Positions 1-7,024 of a DNA stretch of 64,000 bases are shown here, one piece after another (position 1 is the stretch's first letter; each line of letters starts with the position of its first letter). The stretch covers positions 21,296 through 85,295 of the forward strand of contig DASSKO010000016.1 in the NCBI GenBank assembly GCA_035690425.1, given 5' to 3'. Source of the stretch: DASSKO01 sp035690425 (GTDB taxonomy: Bacteria > Actinomycetota > Actinomycetes > Propionibacteriales > Nocardioidaceae). A program made the position numbers and the translations under genes. The notes under the pieces are model-generated. The model worked only from the letters and a program-made list of their open reading frames with translations, was not told the DNA's origin and did not search any database.

Positions 1-341
1 GTCTTGCGCGCGAGACCGACGCGCACGCCATGTCGCACATCACCGGAGGTGGACTGGCCGCCAACCTGGCCCGGGTGCTGCCCGACGACGCGTCGGCGGT
101 GCTGGACCGGTCCACCTGGGCGCCGCAGGCCATCTTCGACGTCGTGGGCGCCGTCGGACAGGTGCAGCGTTCGGAGTTGGAGCACACGCTCAACATGGGC
201 GTGGGGATGGTCGCGCTGGTGAGCCCGGACGACGCCGACACCGCGGTGCGGCTGCTCGCGGATGCCGACATCGACGCCTGGGTCTGCGGGGAGGTCGTCG
301 AGGGCGACGGCAGCGTGGTCCTGGAGAACTCCTATGCCTGA
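1..341 (+). CDS. purM: Phosphoribosylformylglycinamidine cyclo-ligase, C-terminal part
   Basis: This is the 3' end of purM; the frame is open to the window edge and about 112 residues are visible. PurM closes the imidazole ring of FGAM to give AIR in cytosolic purine synthesis. The visible part carries the family's HxxHITGGG motif (HAMSHITGGGL), a VFDVVG-like stretch and an NMGVGM motif, all typical of the PurM C-terminal domain. The stop leaves about 160 bases before the next gene, so purM probably ends its transcript here. Identification is confident; the length cannot be judged because the 5' end is missing. Confidence 0.93.
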   Translation, partial: LARETDAHAMSHITGGGLAANLARVLPDDASAVLDRSTWAPQAIFDVVGAVGQVQRSELEHTLNMGVGMVALVSPDDADTAVRLLADADIDAWVCGEVVEGDGSVVLENSYA

Positions 342-502
342 CCCGAGCCGACGGCCGGCGGAAGCGCGCTGATCGAGGGCGGCTTCCGGGTCGATGTGCG
401 GGAATAGCCATCCGGCAGGTATCGTTCTCTTACGAGACGATGAACATTTCGCCCGGGCCTCTTAGACGACGCCCGGCCCAGTTGCGCGAGGGGGTCGACC
501 CT

Positions 503-694
503 ATGGGGCGCGGCCGTGCCAAGGCCAAGCAGACAAAGGTCGCACGCGAGTTGAAGTATCGCAGCGTCGACACGGACTTGAGCGAGCTCGAGCGAGAGCT
601 TCGCGGTGATGGCGGTGACGCCGGTGAGGTGAGCAGCGTCGGTGACGACGCGCCGGATGAGTACTCCGACGACGGCACTTCTCGTCGGCACTGA
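503..694 (+). CDS. DUF3073 family small protein
   Basis: A 63-residue protein beginning MGRGRAKAKQTKVARELKY, the signature of the actinobacterial DUF3073 family, followed by an acidic, Ser/Asp-rich tail. The start at 503 is chosen because the family begins exactly at MGRGRAKAKQ and a purine-rich GAGGGGGT lies just upstream; an ATG at 440 would add an unrelated extension. The basic N-terminus suggests nucleic acid or ribosome contact, but no function is established. Family members are commonly seen next to purM, as here. Confidence 0.88.
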   Translation: MGRGRAKAKQTKVARELKYRSVDTDLSELERELRGDGGDAGEVSSVGDDAPDEYSDDGTSRRH

Positions 695-697
695 CAC

Positions 698-720
698 CGG
701 CCGCACACCACAAGTGGCCG
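698..720. terminator. Weak imperfect hairpin between convergent genes
   Basis: CGGC(CG)CAC at 698-706 can pair with GTGGCCG at 714-720 around a 7-base loop, with a two-base bulge. It lies just after the DUF3073 stop and before the convergent dehydrogenase stop, so it could end either transcript. There is no U-tract and the stem is imperfect, so this is tentative. Confidence 0.3.
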
Positions 721-790
721 CATTACCGACTGCCGCACCATCGACGCGTCACCGAATGTCTTGGTGGCGCGTCCGGCACGCCGGGGTACG

Positions 791-1915
791 TCAGCGCGGG
801 AGCCACACCGAACGAAGCCGTCCGACCTCGCTCATCCGGCGTTCGGCGAGCCGGTCAGCCGCCGCTGCGGCCGGCACGCCCTCCGTGGCCGCGAGCGCGA
901 GGACGCGCTTGGTGGTGTCGAAGATCCGCTCCGCACGCGCCTTGGCGCGGTCGAACGAGAAGCCCTCGAGTTCGTCGGCCACCTGGATCAGGCCGCCGGC
1001 GTTGACGCAGTAGTCGGGCGCGTACAAGATCCCGCGCTGGTCCAGGCTCTTGCCGATGCCCTCGTGTGCCAGCTGGTTGTTGGCCGCGCCGCAGATCACC
1101 TTCGCGCTGAGCGCGTCGACCGTTGCGTCGCTGACGGCCCCGCCGAGTGCGCAGGGCGCGTAGACGTCGAGCCGGGAGCCGACCATCGCGTCTGTGTCGT
1201 CGACCACCGTGACCTCGGGGTGTGCGCGGGTGACACGACCGACGGCTCGCTCGTCGACATCGGTGACCACGACCTCGGCTCCGTCCGCACGCAGATGGTC
1301 GACGAGGTGCTTGCCCACCTTGCCTACGCCGGCGACCCCGACCCGCTTGCCGGCCAGCGTCGGGGCCCCCCACGCCACCTCGGCGGCGGCCCGCATGCCC
1401 TGGAACACGCCGTAGGCGGTGAGCACCGAGGAGTCACCCGCGCCACCGTGCTCGACGGTGCGGCCGGTCACGAAGTCACACTCGCGGGCGACGAGGTCCA
1501 TGTCGGCCGAGAACGTGCCGACGTCGCAGGCGGTGTAGTAGCGCCCGCCGAGGGACTGCACGAAGCGGCCGTAGGCGCGCAGGAGTCCTTCGGACTTGAC
1601 CTGCTCGGGATCCCCGATGATGACGGCCTTGCCGCCACCCAGGTCGAGACCGGCCAGCGCCGCCTTGTAGGCCATGCCCTTGGAGAGGTTGAGCACGTCG
1701 GCCAGCGCGTCGTCTTCGCTGTCGTACGCGTAGAAGCGGGTGCCGCCGAGAGCTGGGCCGAGCGCCGTGGAGTAGATGCCGATGATCGCCCTCAAGCCGG
1801 TCGCCTCGTCGGAGCAGTAGACGACCTGCTCGTGGCCCGGGTGCCGGCCGAACACTCCGCCGGGTACGTCACCGGTGGGCTCGGGGGAGGCGGCGGTGCT
1901 CGATGTCTCGGTCAC
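791..1915 (-). CDS. Glu/Leu/Phe/Val family amino-acid dehydrogenase (probably valine/leucine dehydrogenase)
   Basis: A 374-residue NAD-dependent dehydrogenase that oxidatively deaminates a branched-chain or aromatic amino acid to the 2-keto acid; actinomycete valine dehydrogenases have this length. The substrate segment contains SKGMAYKAALAGLDLGGGKA with the two lysines typical of the family (Lys84 and Lys96). A Rossmann GVAGVGKVG motif follows near residue 190, with a VVTDVDE strand after it. The GTG at 1915 is preferred because GGAGAG lies upstream and the longer frame back to 2113 is arginine/proline-rich and unlike the family. Substrate preference between Leu, Val and Phe cannot be read from sequence. 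Confidence 0.88.
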   Translation of the reverse strand: MTETSSTAASPEPTGDVPGGVFGRHPGHEQVVYCSDEATGLRAIIGIYSTALGPALGGTRFYAYDSEDDALADVLNLSKGMAYKAALAGLDLGGGKAVIIGDPEQVKSEGLLRAYGRFVQSLGGRYYTACDVGTFSADMDLVARECDFVTGRTVEHGGAGDSSVLTAYGVFQGMRAAAEVAWGAPTLAGKRVGVAGVGKVGKHLVDHLRADGAEVVVTDVDERAVGRVTRAHPEVTVVDDTDAMVGSRLDVYAPCALGGAVSDATVDALSAKVICGAANNQLAHEGIGKSLDQRGILYAPDYCVNAGGLIQVADELEGFSFDRAKARAERIFDTTKRVLALAATEGVPAAAAADRLAERRMSEVGRLRSVWLPR

Positions 1916-2219
1916 GGTGGTGACACCTTCTCTCCAGTCCTGCGGTGCAGGGTGCCCACGGGGGTGGTATGGGTCACGTCCCCACGATAGAGCCAACCAC
2001 GCCGACGCGGATCGCGACCGCCCGTGGCTACACGCGTGTAAGCCATGACGGCGAACCCTGCACAACCTGTACGGCGTGCGAGTACCCTGGGTGGTGCAGG
2101 TAGATCGTTCCAATCGTGATATCGACGGCCATAAGCCATGTGAGTGCTTAAGCCCGATATCGGCTGGTGCCTCGGGTGCGCCTACATCGGGCGGTCAGTC
2201 TTGAGAGGGAGGCGACCTG
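1916..2219. promoter_or_regulatory. Divergent intergenic region between the dehydrogenase and bldC
   Basis: About 300 bases separate the divergently read amino-acid dehydrogenase and bldC, so promoters for both should lie here. The clearest element is a perfect 12-bp palindrome at 2029-2040. GATATCG occurs twice nearer bldC, at about 2118 and 2156. No convincing -35/-10 pair was picked out by eye and no coding sequence was recognised. Confidence 0.5.
2029..2040. promoter_or_regulatory. Perfect palindrome TACACGCGTGTA, candidate operator
   Basis: TACACGCGTGTA is a perfect 12-bp inverted repeat, flanked by GGC and AGCC that nearly extend it. It lies about 115 bases upstream of the dehydrogenase start and 180 bases upstream of bldC. 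Position and symmetry suggest a dimeric repressor site; the protein is unknown. Confidence 0.4.
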
Positions 2220-2462
2220 ATGACGACCCGAGCCACCGACTCGGAGCCCCTGTTGACCCCGGCTGAAGTGGCCGCGATGTTCAGGGTCGACCCGAAGACC
2301 GTGACGCGTTGGGCCAAGGCCGGCAAGCTGAGCTCCATCCGCACGCTGGGCGGACATCGCCGTTACCGCGAGTCCGAGGTCCGGGCGCTGCTGACCGGCA
2401 TGCTGCCGGAGCGGCCGCCGAGCGACGATGCCCAGTCGTCCGCCCAGCCGTCCACCCAGTAA
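2220..2462 (+). CDS. bldC: Developmental MerR-like DNA-binding protein BldC
   Basis: An 80-residue protein consisting of a single MerR-type winged helix-turn-helix (about residues 10-62; LLTPAEVAAMFRVDPKTVTRW, then LGGHRRYRESEVRALL) and a short Ser/Gln-rich tail. BldC binds direct repeats as head-to-tail oligomers and controls entry into development in Streptomyces; non-sporulating actinobacteria also keep it. A strong GAGAGGGAGG ribosome site precedes the ATG. Length and motif match the family closely. The 3' end runs into a 12-bp tandem repeat that reiterates the last codons and stop. Confidence 0.93.
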   Translation: MTTRATDSEPLLTPAEVAAMFRVDPKTVTRWAKAGKLSSIRTLGGHRRYRESEVRALLTGMLPERPPSDDAQSSAQPSTQ

Positions 2463-2490
2463 TCGACCCAGTGATCGGCCCAGTGATCGA
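2455..2490 (+). repeat. Three 12-bp tandem repeats over the bldC stop codon
   Basis: CCCAGTAATCGA, CCCAGTGATCGG and CCCAGTGATCGA follow each other without gaps, beginning in the last codons of bldC. In the bldC frame each unit repeats (S/A)-Q-stop, so further units would not change the protein. Confidence 0.8.
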
Positions 2491-2589
2491 CCCGGCCTCT
2501 GGTTCCCCACAGAGAGCGCAGTAGTCCCTCAGCCGGCCGAAGTGCGTAGGCTGAGTCCGACCGCAGCGCAAGTTCGTGGAGGAGTGTCG

Positions 2590-3675
2590 ATGCCGAGCGA
2601 GGTCCGTGGAGTTGTGGCCCGAGCCAAGGGCGAGCCGGTGGGCGTGGAGACCATCGTGGTGCCCGACCCCGGCCCCGGTGAGGCGCTGGTGCAGGTGCAG
2701 GCGTGCGGGGTGTGCCACACCGACCTGCACTACCGCGAGGGTGGCATCAACGACGAGTTTCCGTTCCTCCTCGGCCACGAGGCGGCCGGCGTGGTCGAGG
2801 CTGTGGGGGAGGGAGTCACCGACCTCGCACCGGGTGACTTCGTCGTGCTCAACTGGCGGGCGGTGTGTGGCAAGTGCCGTGCCTGCAGCCGGGGCCGGCC
2901 GTGGTACTGCTTCGATACCCACAACGCCACCCAGCAGATGACCCTGGCCGACGGCACGGCGCTGTCGCCGGCGCTGGGAATCGGCGCGTTCGCCGAGAAG
3001 ACGCTGGTGCATGCGGGCCAGTGCACCAAGGTCGATCCGGAGGCATCACCGGCGGCCGTGGGCCTGCTCGGCTGCGGGGTGATGGCGGGGCTGGGCGCGG
3101 CGATCAACACGGGCAACGTTGGCCGCGGCGACGCGGTGGCGGTGCTCGGCTGCGGCGGCGTCGGTGCGGCCGCCATCGCCGGATCGCGGCTCGCCGGTGC
3201 CGCGCGGATCATTGGCGTCGACATCGACTCGCGCAAGTTGGACACGGCGACGAGGATGGGCGCCACCCACACGGTCGACGCGTCCGGGCGGGACCCGGTC
3301 GAGGCGATCCAGGAGCTGACCGGCGGCTTCGGCGCTGACGTGGTCATCGACGCCGTCGGGCGGCCGGAGACGTGGAAGCAGGCGTTCTATGCGCGCGACC
3401 TCGCCGGCACCGTCGTCCTGGTCGGCGTACCCACTCCGCAGATGACGATCGAGATGCCGCTGCTGGACCTGTTCGGTCGGGGCGGGTCGCTGAAGTCGAG
3501 CTGGTACGGCGACTGCCTGCCGGACCGGGACTTCCCGATGCTCACCGACCTTTATCTGCAGGGCCGGCTGGACCTCGACGCGTTCGTCACCGAGAAGATC
3601 GGCATCGAGGACGTGGAGGCCGCCTTCGACAAGATGCACCGCGGCGACGTGCTGCGTTCGGTGGTGATGTTCTGA
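2590..3675 (+). CDS. mscR: S-(hydroxymethyl)mycothiol dehydrogenase
   Basis: A 361-residue zinc-dependent medium-chain alcohol dehydrogenase, the length of the mycothiol-dependent formaldehyde dehydrogenase family. It oxidises the formaldehyde-mycothiol adduct to S-formylmycothiol with NAD. Visible features are catalytic zinc ligand Cys42 (GVCHTDLHY), GHE at 63-65, structural zinc cysteines 93, 96, 99 and 107, and a GCGGVG dinucleotide motif in the second half. The ATG at 2590 fits the family start MPSEVRGVVARAKG and has GGAG upstream; an in-frame start at 2428 would lie in the repeat after bldC. The stop shares one base with the next ATG (TGATG), so the two genes are probably translationally coupled. 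Confidence 0.92.
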   Translation: MPSEVRGVVARAKGEPVGVETIVVPDPGPGEALVQVQACGVCHTDLHYREGGINDEFPFLLGHEAAGVVEAVGEGVTDLAPGDFVVLNWRAVCGKCRACSRGRPWYCFDTHNATQQMTLADGTALSPALGIGAFAEKTLVHAGQCTKVDPEASPAAVGLLGCGVMAGLGAAINTGNVGRGDAVAVLGCGGVGAAAIAGSRLAGAARIIGVDIDSRKLDTATRMGATHTVDASGRDPVEAIQELTGGFGADVVIDAVGRPETWKQAFYARDLAGTVVLVGVPTPQMTIEMPLLDLFGRGGSLKSSWYGDCLPDRDFPMLTDLYLQGRLDLDAFVTEKIGIEDVEAAFDKMHRGDVLRSVVMF

Positions 3676-4307
3676 TGGCCTCGCACGTGCGCATCGACCA
3701 GGTCGTCACCTCCGGTCAGTTCACCCTCGACGGTGGCAGCTGGGACGTCGACAACAACGTGTGGGTCGTCGGCGACGACACCGAGGCTGTCGTGGTCGAC
3801 GCGGCCCACGACGCCGAGGCGATCGAGGCTGCGCTGGGTGGCCGGCGCCTGGTCGCGATCCTGTGCACACACGGACATAATGACCACGTCAATGCGGCCC
3901 TGGACCTGGCGTCCCGGCAGGAAGCGCCCGTGCTGTTGCATCCCGACGACCGGGTGCTGTGGGACATGACCCATGACACCGCGCCCGACGGTGAGCTCGG
4001 CCACGGACAGGTGGTGCGGGTCGGCGACGTGGCGGTCGAGGTCATCCACACACCCGGGCATGCCCCGGGCGCCTGCTGTCTGTACGCACCCGATCTGGGC
4101 GTCGTGTTCTCCGGCGACACCTTGTTCAACGGCGGTCCGGGAGCGACCGGCCGCTCCTACAGCGACTTCGGCACCATCGTGGAGTCGATCGAGCAGCGAC
4201 TGCTGACGTTGCCGGAGCACACCCGAGTGCTCACCGGCCACGGCGACGAGACCACCATCGGCGCGGAGGCACCCCACCTGCAGGAGTGGATCGACCGCGG
4301 CCACTGA
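3675..4307 (+). CDS. Metallo-beta-lactamase-fold hydrolase coupled to the mycothiol dehydrogenase
   Basis: A 210-residue hydrolase with the canonical metal motif THGHNDH (His66, His68, Asp70, His71), a TPGHAPG histidine motif and FSGDTLF as the later metal ligand. Glyoxalase II-like members often follow mscR; a likely job is hydrolysing S-formylmycothiol or another mycothiol thioester, finishing formaldehyde detoxification. This role is inferred from the one-base overlap with mscR and the fold. The MBL-fold identification itself is secure. Confidence 0.88.
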   Translation: MASHVRIDQVVTSGQFTLDGGSWDVDNNVWVVGDDTEAVVVDAAHDAEAIEAALGGRRLVAILCTHGHNDHVNAALDLASRQEAPVLLHPDDRVLWDMTHDTAPDGELGHGQVVRVGDVAVEVIHTPGHAPGACCLYAPDLGVVFSGDTLFNGGPGATGRSYSDFGTIVESIEQRLLTLPEHTRVLTGHGDETTIGAEAPHLQEWIDRGH

Positions 4308-4324
4308 CCCGCCGTACCGCCCCA

Positions 4325-4348
4325 GCATTTGGCAAGGTACCCGGCCAA
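4325..4348. repeat. Palindromic 24-bp repeat, copy 1
   Basis: GCATTTGGCAAGGTACCCGGCCAA. The core is an inverted repeat of the form TTGGC-nn-GGTACC-nn-GCCAA. An identical 24-mer starts 62 bases downstream. The repeat lies between the hydrolase stop and the cspA terminator. Confidence 0.85.
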
Positions 4349-4386
4349 GTCGGGAGTCTCCCAGCGAAATCTCGCGAGGGAACTCC

Positions 4387-4410
4387 GCATTTGGCAAGGT
4401 ACCCGGCCAA
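4387..4410. repeat. Palindromic 24-bp repeat, copy 2
   Basis: Identical to copy 1 over 24 bases. With its right flank the symmetry here extends to ATTTGGC-nn-GGTACC-nn-GCCAAAT, a 24-bp near-perfect palindrome. A second shared word, AAATCT(C/G)GCGAGG, occurs at 4367 and at 4409, so a larger unit may have been duplicated. Confidence 0.85.
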
Positions 4411-4450
4411 ATCTGGCGAGGCGGGTCGGCGCGTACGAGGCCGCGCATGA

Positions 4451-4484
4451 CGAAGGCCCCCGCCCGAGTGGGCGGGGGCCTTCG
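4451..4484. terminator. Strong GC hairpin downstream of cspA
   Basis: A perfect 15-bp stem, CGAAGGCCCCCGCCC at 4451-4465 with GGGCGGGGGCCTTCG at 4470-4484, closes a four-base loop. It lies 14 bases past the cspA stop on the minus strand and can also end the plus-strand hydrolase transcript. The U-tract is poor, as is usual in high-GC actinobacteria. Confidence 0.85.
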
Positions 4485-4498
4485 CTTCTAAGCAAAGC

Positions 4499-4702
4499 TC
4501 AGAGGGGGCGGACGTTCTCCGCCTGCGGGCCCTTCGGGCCCTGGGTGATGTCGAACTCGACCTTCTGGTTCTCGTCGAGCGTGCGGTAGCCGCTCGACTG
4601 AATCGCCGAGTAGTGAACGAAGACGTCATCGCCGCCGTCTTCCTGAGCGATGAAGCCGAAGCCCTTGTCAGCGTTGAACCACTTGACGGTGCCGTTTGCC
4701 AT
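4499..4702 (-). CDS. cspA: Cold shock protein
   Basis: A 67-residue single-domain cold-shock protein that binds single-stranded RNA and DNA and acts as an RNA chaperone. RNP1 is KGFGFI at residues 13-18 and RNP2 is VFVHY at 27-31; the N-terminus MANGTVKWFNADKGFGFI is the usual one. An AGGAG ribosome site lies about ten bases before the ATG. It is a single-gene transcript with a strong terminator and an untranslated leader holding a perfect stem-loop, which suggests post-transcriptional control. Confidence 0.95.
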   Translation of the reverse strand: MANGTVKWFNADKGFGFIAQEDGGDDVFVHYSAIQSSGYRTLDENQKVEFDITQGPKGPQAENVRPL

Positions 4703-4734
4703 TTTGCCTGTTTCTCCTAAGCAGGGGCGCTTGT

Positions 4735-4757
4735 CGGATCGCCACCTCGGCGATCCG
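4735..4757 (-). promoter_or_regulatory. Stem-loop in the cspA 5' leader
   Basis: CGGATCGCC and GGCGATCCG form a perfect 9-bp stem with a five-base loop, 33 bases or more upstream of the cspA ATG. A weak -10-like TATTAC (plus-strand 4785-4790) with a -35-like TTTCGT 18 bases further out would place this hairpin inside the leader RNA. It may influence mRNA stability or translation in the cold; this is inference. Confidence 0.45.
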
Positions 4758-4922
4758 GTTGATTCCGTTCACGACCCCCACGAGGTAATACAACGTACGA
4801 GGAACTAAACGAAACTTCTCCCAGAGTACAGGATACGGGCCGCTTCCGCCTCCCCGGCCTGTCTGCGGGGTCACCGAGGCGCCGACAACGGCGGCGAATC
4901 GGCAGGATGACACCATGGCGGA

Positions 4923-5444
4923 GTGAGCATCCACAGCGAGCACCCGTTCATGCCCGCCGAAGCCGACCGCAGCCCGATTCGTCGACTGCGCGGCCGGTTC
5001 GGTGCCGGGGTCTCGGTGTGGGCCACCGGCGCCGGCCGTGACCGCGCCGGTCTCACCGTGTCGTCGATGATGGTGGCCGACGGCGAGCCCGGCCGCGTGC
5101 TCGGTCTGCTCGACCCCGACTCCGACCTGTGGGAGTCGCTGGCGACCAGCCGGTGTTTCGTCGTGAGCCTGCTGGGTTGGGATGACCGAGGCCTGGCCGA
5201 GGCGTTCGCGGGGGTGGCCCCGGCGCCGGGTGGGGTGTTCAAGCTCGGCTCGTGGAGCAGCACAGAGTGGGGCCCGGTGCTCGACACGGCGCTGGCGTGG
5301 GCCGGTTGCCGTCTCGTCGAGGGTGAGATGCGCACCGTCGGGTGGTCCGTGCTCGCCGAGGCCGTCGTCGAGCAGGTCACGGTGGCCGACGAGGACCAGG
5401 CGCAGCCGCTGGTGCATCGTCGCGGCCGCTACCACCACCTGTAG
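4923..5444 (+). CDS. Flavin reductase-like FMN-binding protein
   Basis: A 173-residue protein resembling the flavin reductase-like domain (FMN-binding split barrel). The typical N-terminal stretch is FGAGVSVWATG with GLTVSSMMVADGEP, the region that holds the flavin in the family, followed by a FVVSLLGWDDRGLAEAFAG segment. It probably supplies reduced flavin or is a stand-alone oxidoreductase; no partner monooxygenase lies beside it. The start is GTG at 4923; ATG at 4950 is an alternative. It stands alone, convergent with the copper genes. Confidence 0.75.
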   Translation: MSIHSEHPFMPAEADRSPIRRLRGRFGAGVSVWATGAGRDRAGLTVSSMMVADGEPGRVLGLLDPDSDLWESLATSRCFVVSLLGWDDRGLAEAFAGVAPAPGGVFKLGSWSSTEWGPVLDTALAWAGCRLVEGEMRTVGWSVLAEAVVEQVTVADEDQAQPLVHRRGRYHHL

Positions 5445-5515
5445 CTGAGGCAGAACTGCGATCTCGACGGGAAGAAGGACAGACCTTCGCCACGAGATCA
5501 CCAACCTTGCTCCGC

Positions 5516-6478
5516 TCAAGTAGGTGGAGGAGTCTGCGCCAGCCCGGTGGCGAGTGCGAAGACCAGCATCATCAGGACCAGCTCGCTGCCGGCCAACAGC
5601 ACGATGTCCCGGCCACGCGCTCGCGGCCCCCGGCGCACCACGTGCCGGCGTTGCATCGCGCCGAAGGCCACGAGCGCGGCCAGCACCGCCGACTTCAGCA
5701 GCACCACCACGCCGTACCCGTCGGCCAGCAATTGCTCCCACGACCCGACCCGGCCCAGCGCCGCGACCACGCCGGAGATGCTCAGCGCGACGACGGCTGC
5801 CAGCGCGAGGGCGGAGTAGCGCGAGAGCACGCTGGCCCAGGCGTCTCGGTGCCGCAGCGCGAGCCAACCGAGTGCGACCAAGCCGCCTACCCACAGTGTG
5901 GCTGCGAGCACGTGGGCCACGATCGCCGCGCCGGCGAGCAGGGGCGAGTCCGCTGTCCGGGCATGGCCGGCGAGCAGGTCGGGGACCAGCGCCACCAGGG
6001 CCAGCGGCAGGACCAGTCGGGATCCTCGCCGCGCCGCGACCGCGGCTACTGCCGCTGCTGCGGCCTGCGCGAGCAACGCCCGCACCTGCACCGACTCCAG
6101 CAGCGCGCCCACGTCGCCGACCACCGCACGCAGCTGCAGCGCGAGGAGTGCGACGATCAGCAGGGTCAGCGCGACCCACACCCAGGCCGCCACACAACTC
6201 ACCCGCAGCGCCCGGGAGTGCAGGCTGCTCTGGGCGGTGGGACCCAGGAACCCCCCGCCCAGCAAGGCGAATCCCACGGTGACGGCAGCGGCCACGTTGA
6301 TCGGGTACGGCGTGAGGGCGAGGGCCCAGGCCACCAGCGCGCCGGCGCCCGGCAGCCCAGGCGTCGAACGAGGCGCACCGCCGCCGAGCAGCAGCACCAG
6401 CGTCAACGTGAGTGCACCCGCGACCAGCGCGCCCACGAGCAGTCCCGCAACGGGACGCACGAGGGGCCGGTCAGGCAT
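5516..6478 (-). CDS. copD: Copper resistance membrane protein CopD
   Basis: A 320-residue polytopic membrane protein of the CopD family, with about eight hydrophobic segments and conserved HVLAATLWVGGLVALG, which holds the family histidine and tryptophan. CopD is thought to move copper across the cytoplasmic membrane with periplasmic CopC. The ATG at 6478 overlaps the copC stop by eight bases (ATGCCTGA), so the two are coupled; the longer upstream frame is copC read in another frame. The order ycnI-copC-copD is the usual actinobacterial arrangement. Confidence 0.85.
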   Translation of the reverse strand: MPDRPLVRPVAGLLVGALVAGALTLTLVLLLGGGAPRSTPGLPGAGALVAWALALTPYPINVAAAVTVGFALLGGGFLGPTAQSSLHSRALRVSCVAAWVWVALTLLIVALLALQLRAVVGDVGALLESVQVRALLAQAAAAAVAAVAARRGSRLVLPLALVALVPDLLAGHARTADSPLLAGAAIVAHVLAATLWVGGLVALGWLALRHRDAWASVLSRYSALALAAVVALSISGVVAALGRVGSWEQLLADGYGVVVLLKSAVLAALVAFGAMQRRHVVRRGPRARGRDIVLLAGSELVLMMLVFALATGLAQTPPPT

Positions 6479-7019
6479 CAGCTGCCCCACCCACCAGCCG
6501 GCCGACGCTGAGCACGGCGAGACCGAGGGCGACCACAAGGCCGGCGACCAATGCCACGACGAGGCCGGTGCTCGGGCCACCCTCCTCCTCCGCGGCGGGA
6601 GGTGGCGCGGATGCCGGCTGTGCCTGCTGACCGACCGTGAGCCTGAAGTCGACCGTGCCCGAGATCTGATGACCGTCGGCGGAGGTGACCTGGTAGCTCA
6701 TCGTGTAGGTGCCCTTGACGAGCTCCGCCTCGCTGTCCAGTGGACGTGACAGCTGGTTGTCGACCACGTCGACCTCCCCGGTCGCGATGTCCGTGCCGTC
6801 CGGGCCGGTGACGCTCAGGGCAGCCGGCTGGCCCACGACCTCGGTGAAGCGCAGGTGGGCTACGTCCGGGAGTGTCTTCACCCGGGCTCCGGCTGCCGGA
6901 TCCGACGACGCCAGCTCGGCATGAGCGATGGCCGGTGCTGCGGCGACGACCTGGACGAGGAGCGCGCCGCCCAGGACGGCCGACAGCAGCGCCAGTGCGA
7001 CGGTTGCTCTGCCCCGCAT
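6471..7019 (-). CDS. copC: Copper resistance protein CopC
   Basis: A 182-residue exported protein: signal peptide to about residue 32 (cleavage AIA|HAELASS), CopC beta-barrel domain, proline/alanine linker and a C-terminal membrane anchor (about 148-175). Cleavage would leave His33 as the mature N-terminus, the CopC Cu(II) ligand; SADGHQISG near residue 115 supplies the family's second His/Asp region. The start at 7019 gives a correct signal peptide and lies five bases after the ycnI stop. It is the extracytoplasmic copper binder of the operon. Confidence 0.9.
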   Translation of the reverse strand: MRGRATVALALLSAVLGGALLVQVVAAAPAIAHAELASSDPAAGARVKTLPDVAHLRFTEVVGQPAALSVTGPDGTDIATGEVDVVDNQLSRPLDSEAELVKGTYTMSYQVTSADGHQISGTVDFRLTVGQQAQPASAPPPAAEEEGGPSTGLVVALVAGLVVALGLAVLSVGRLVGGAADA

Positions 7020-7024
7020 GGCGA

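Noticed and set aside
761..1990. A 409-codon plus-strand open frame opposite the amino-acid dehydrogenase
   Set aside because: It is the antisense shadow of a well-conserved enzyme, with no domain of its own.
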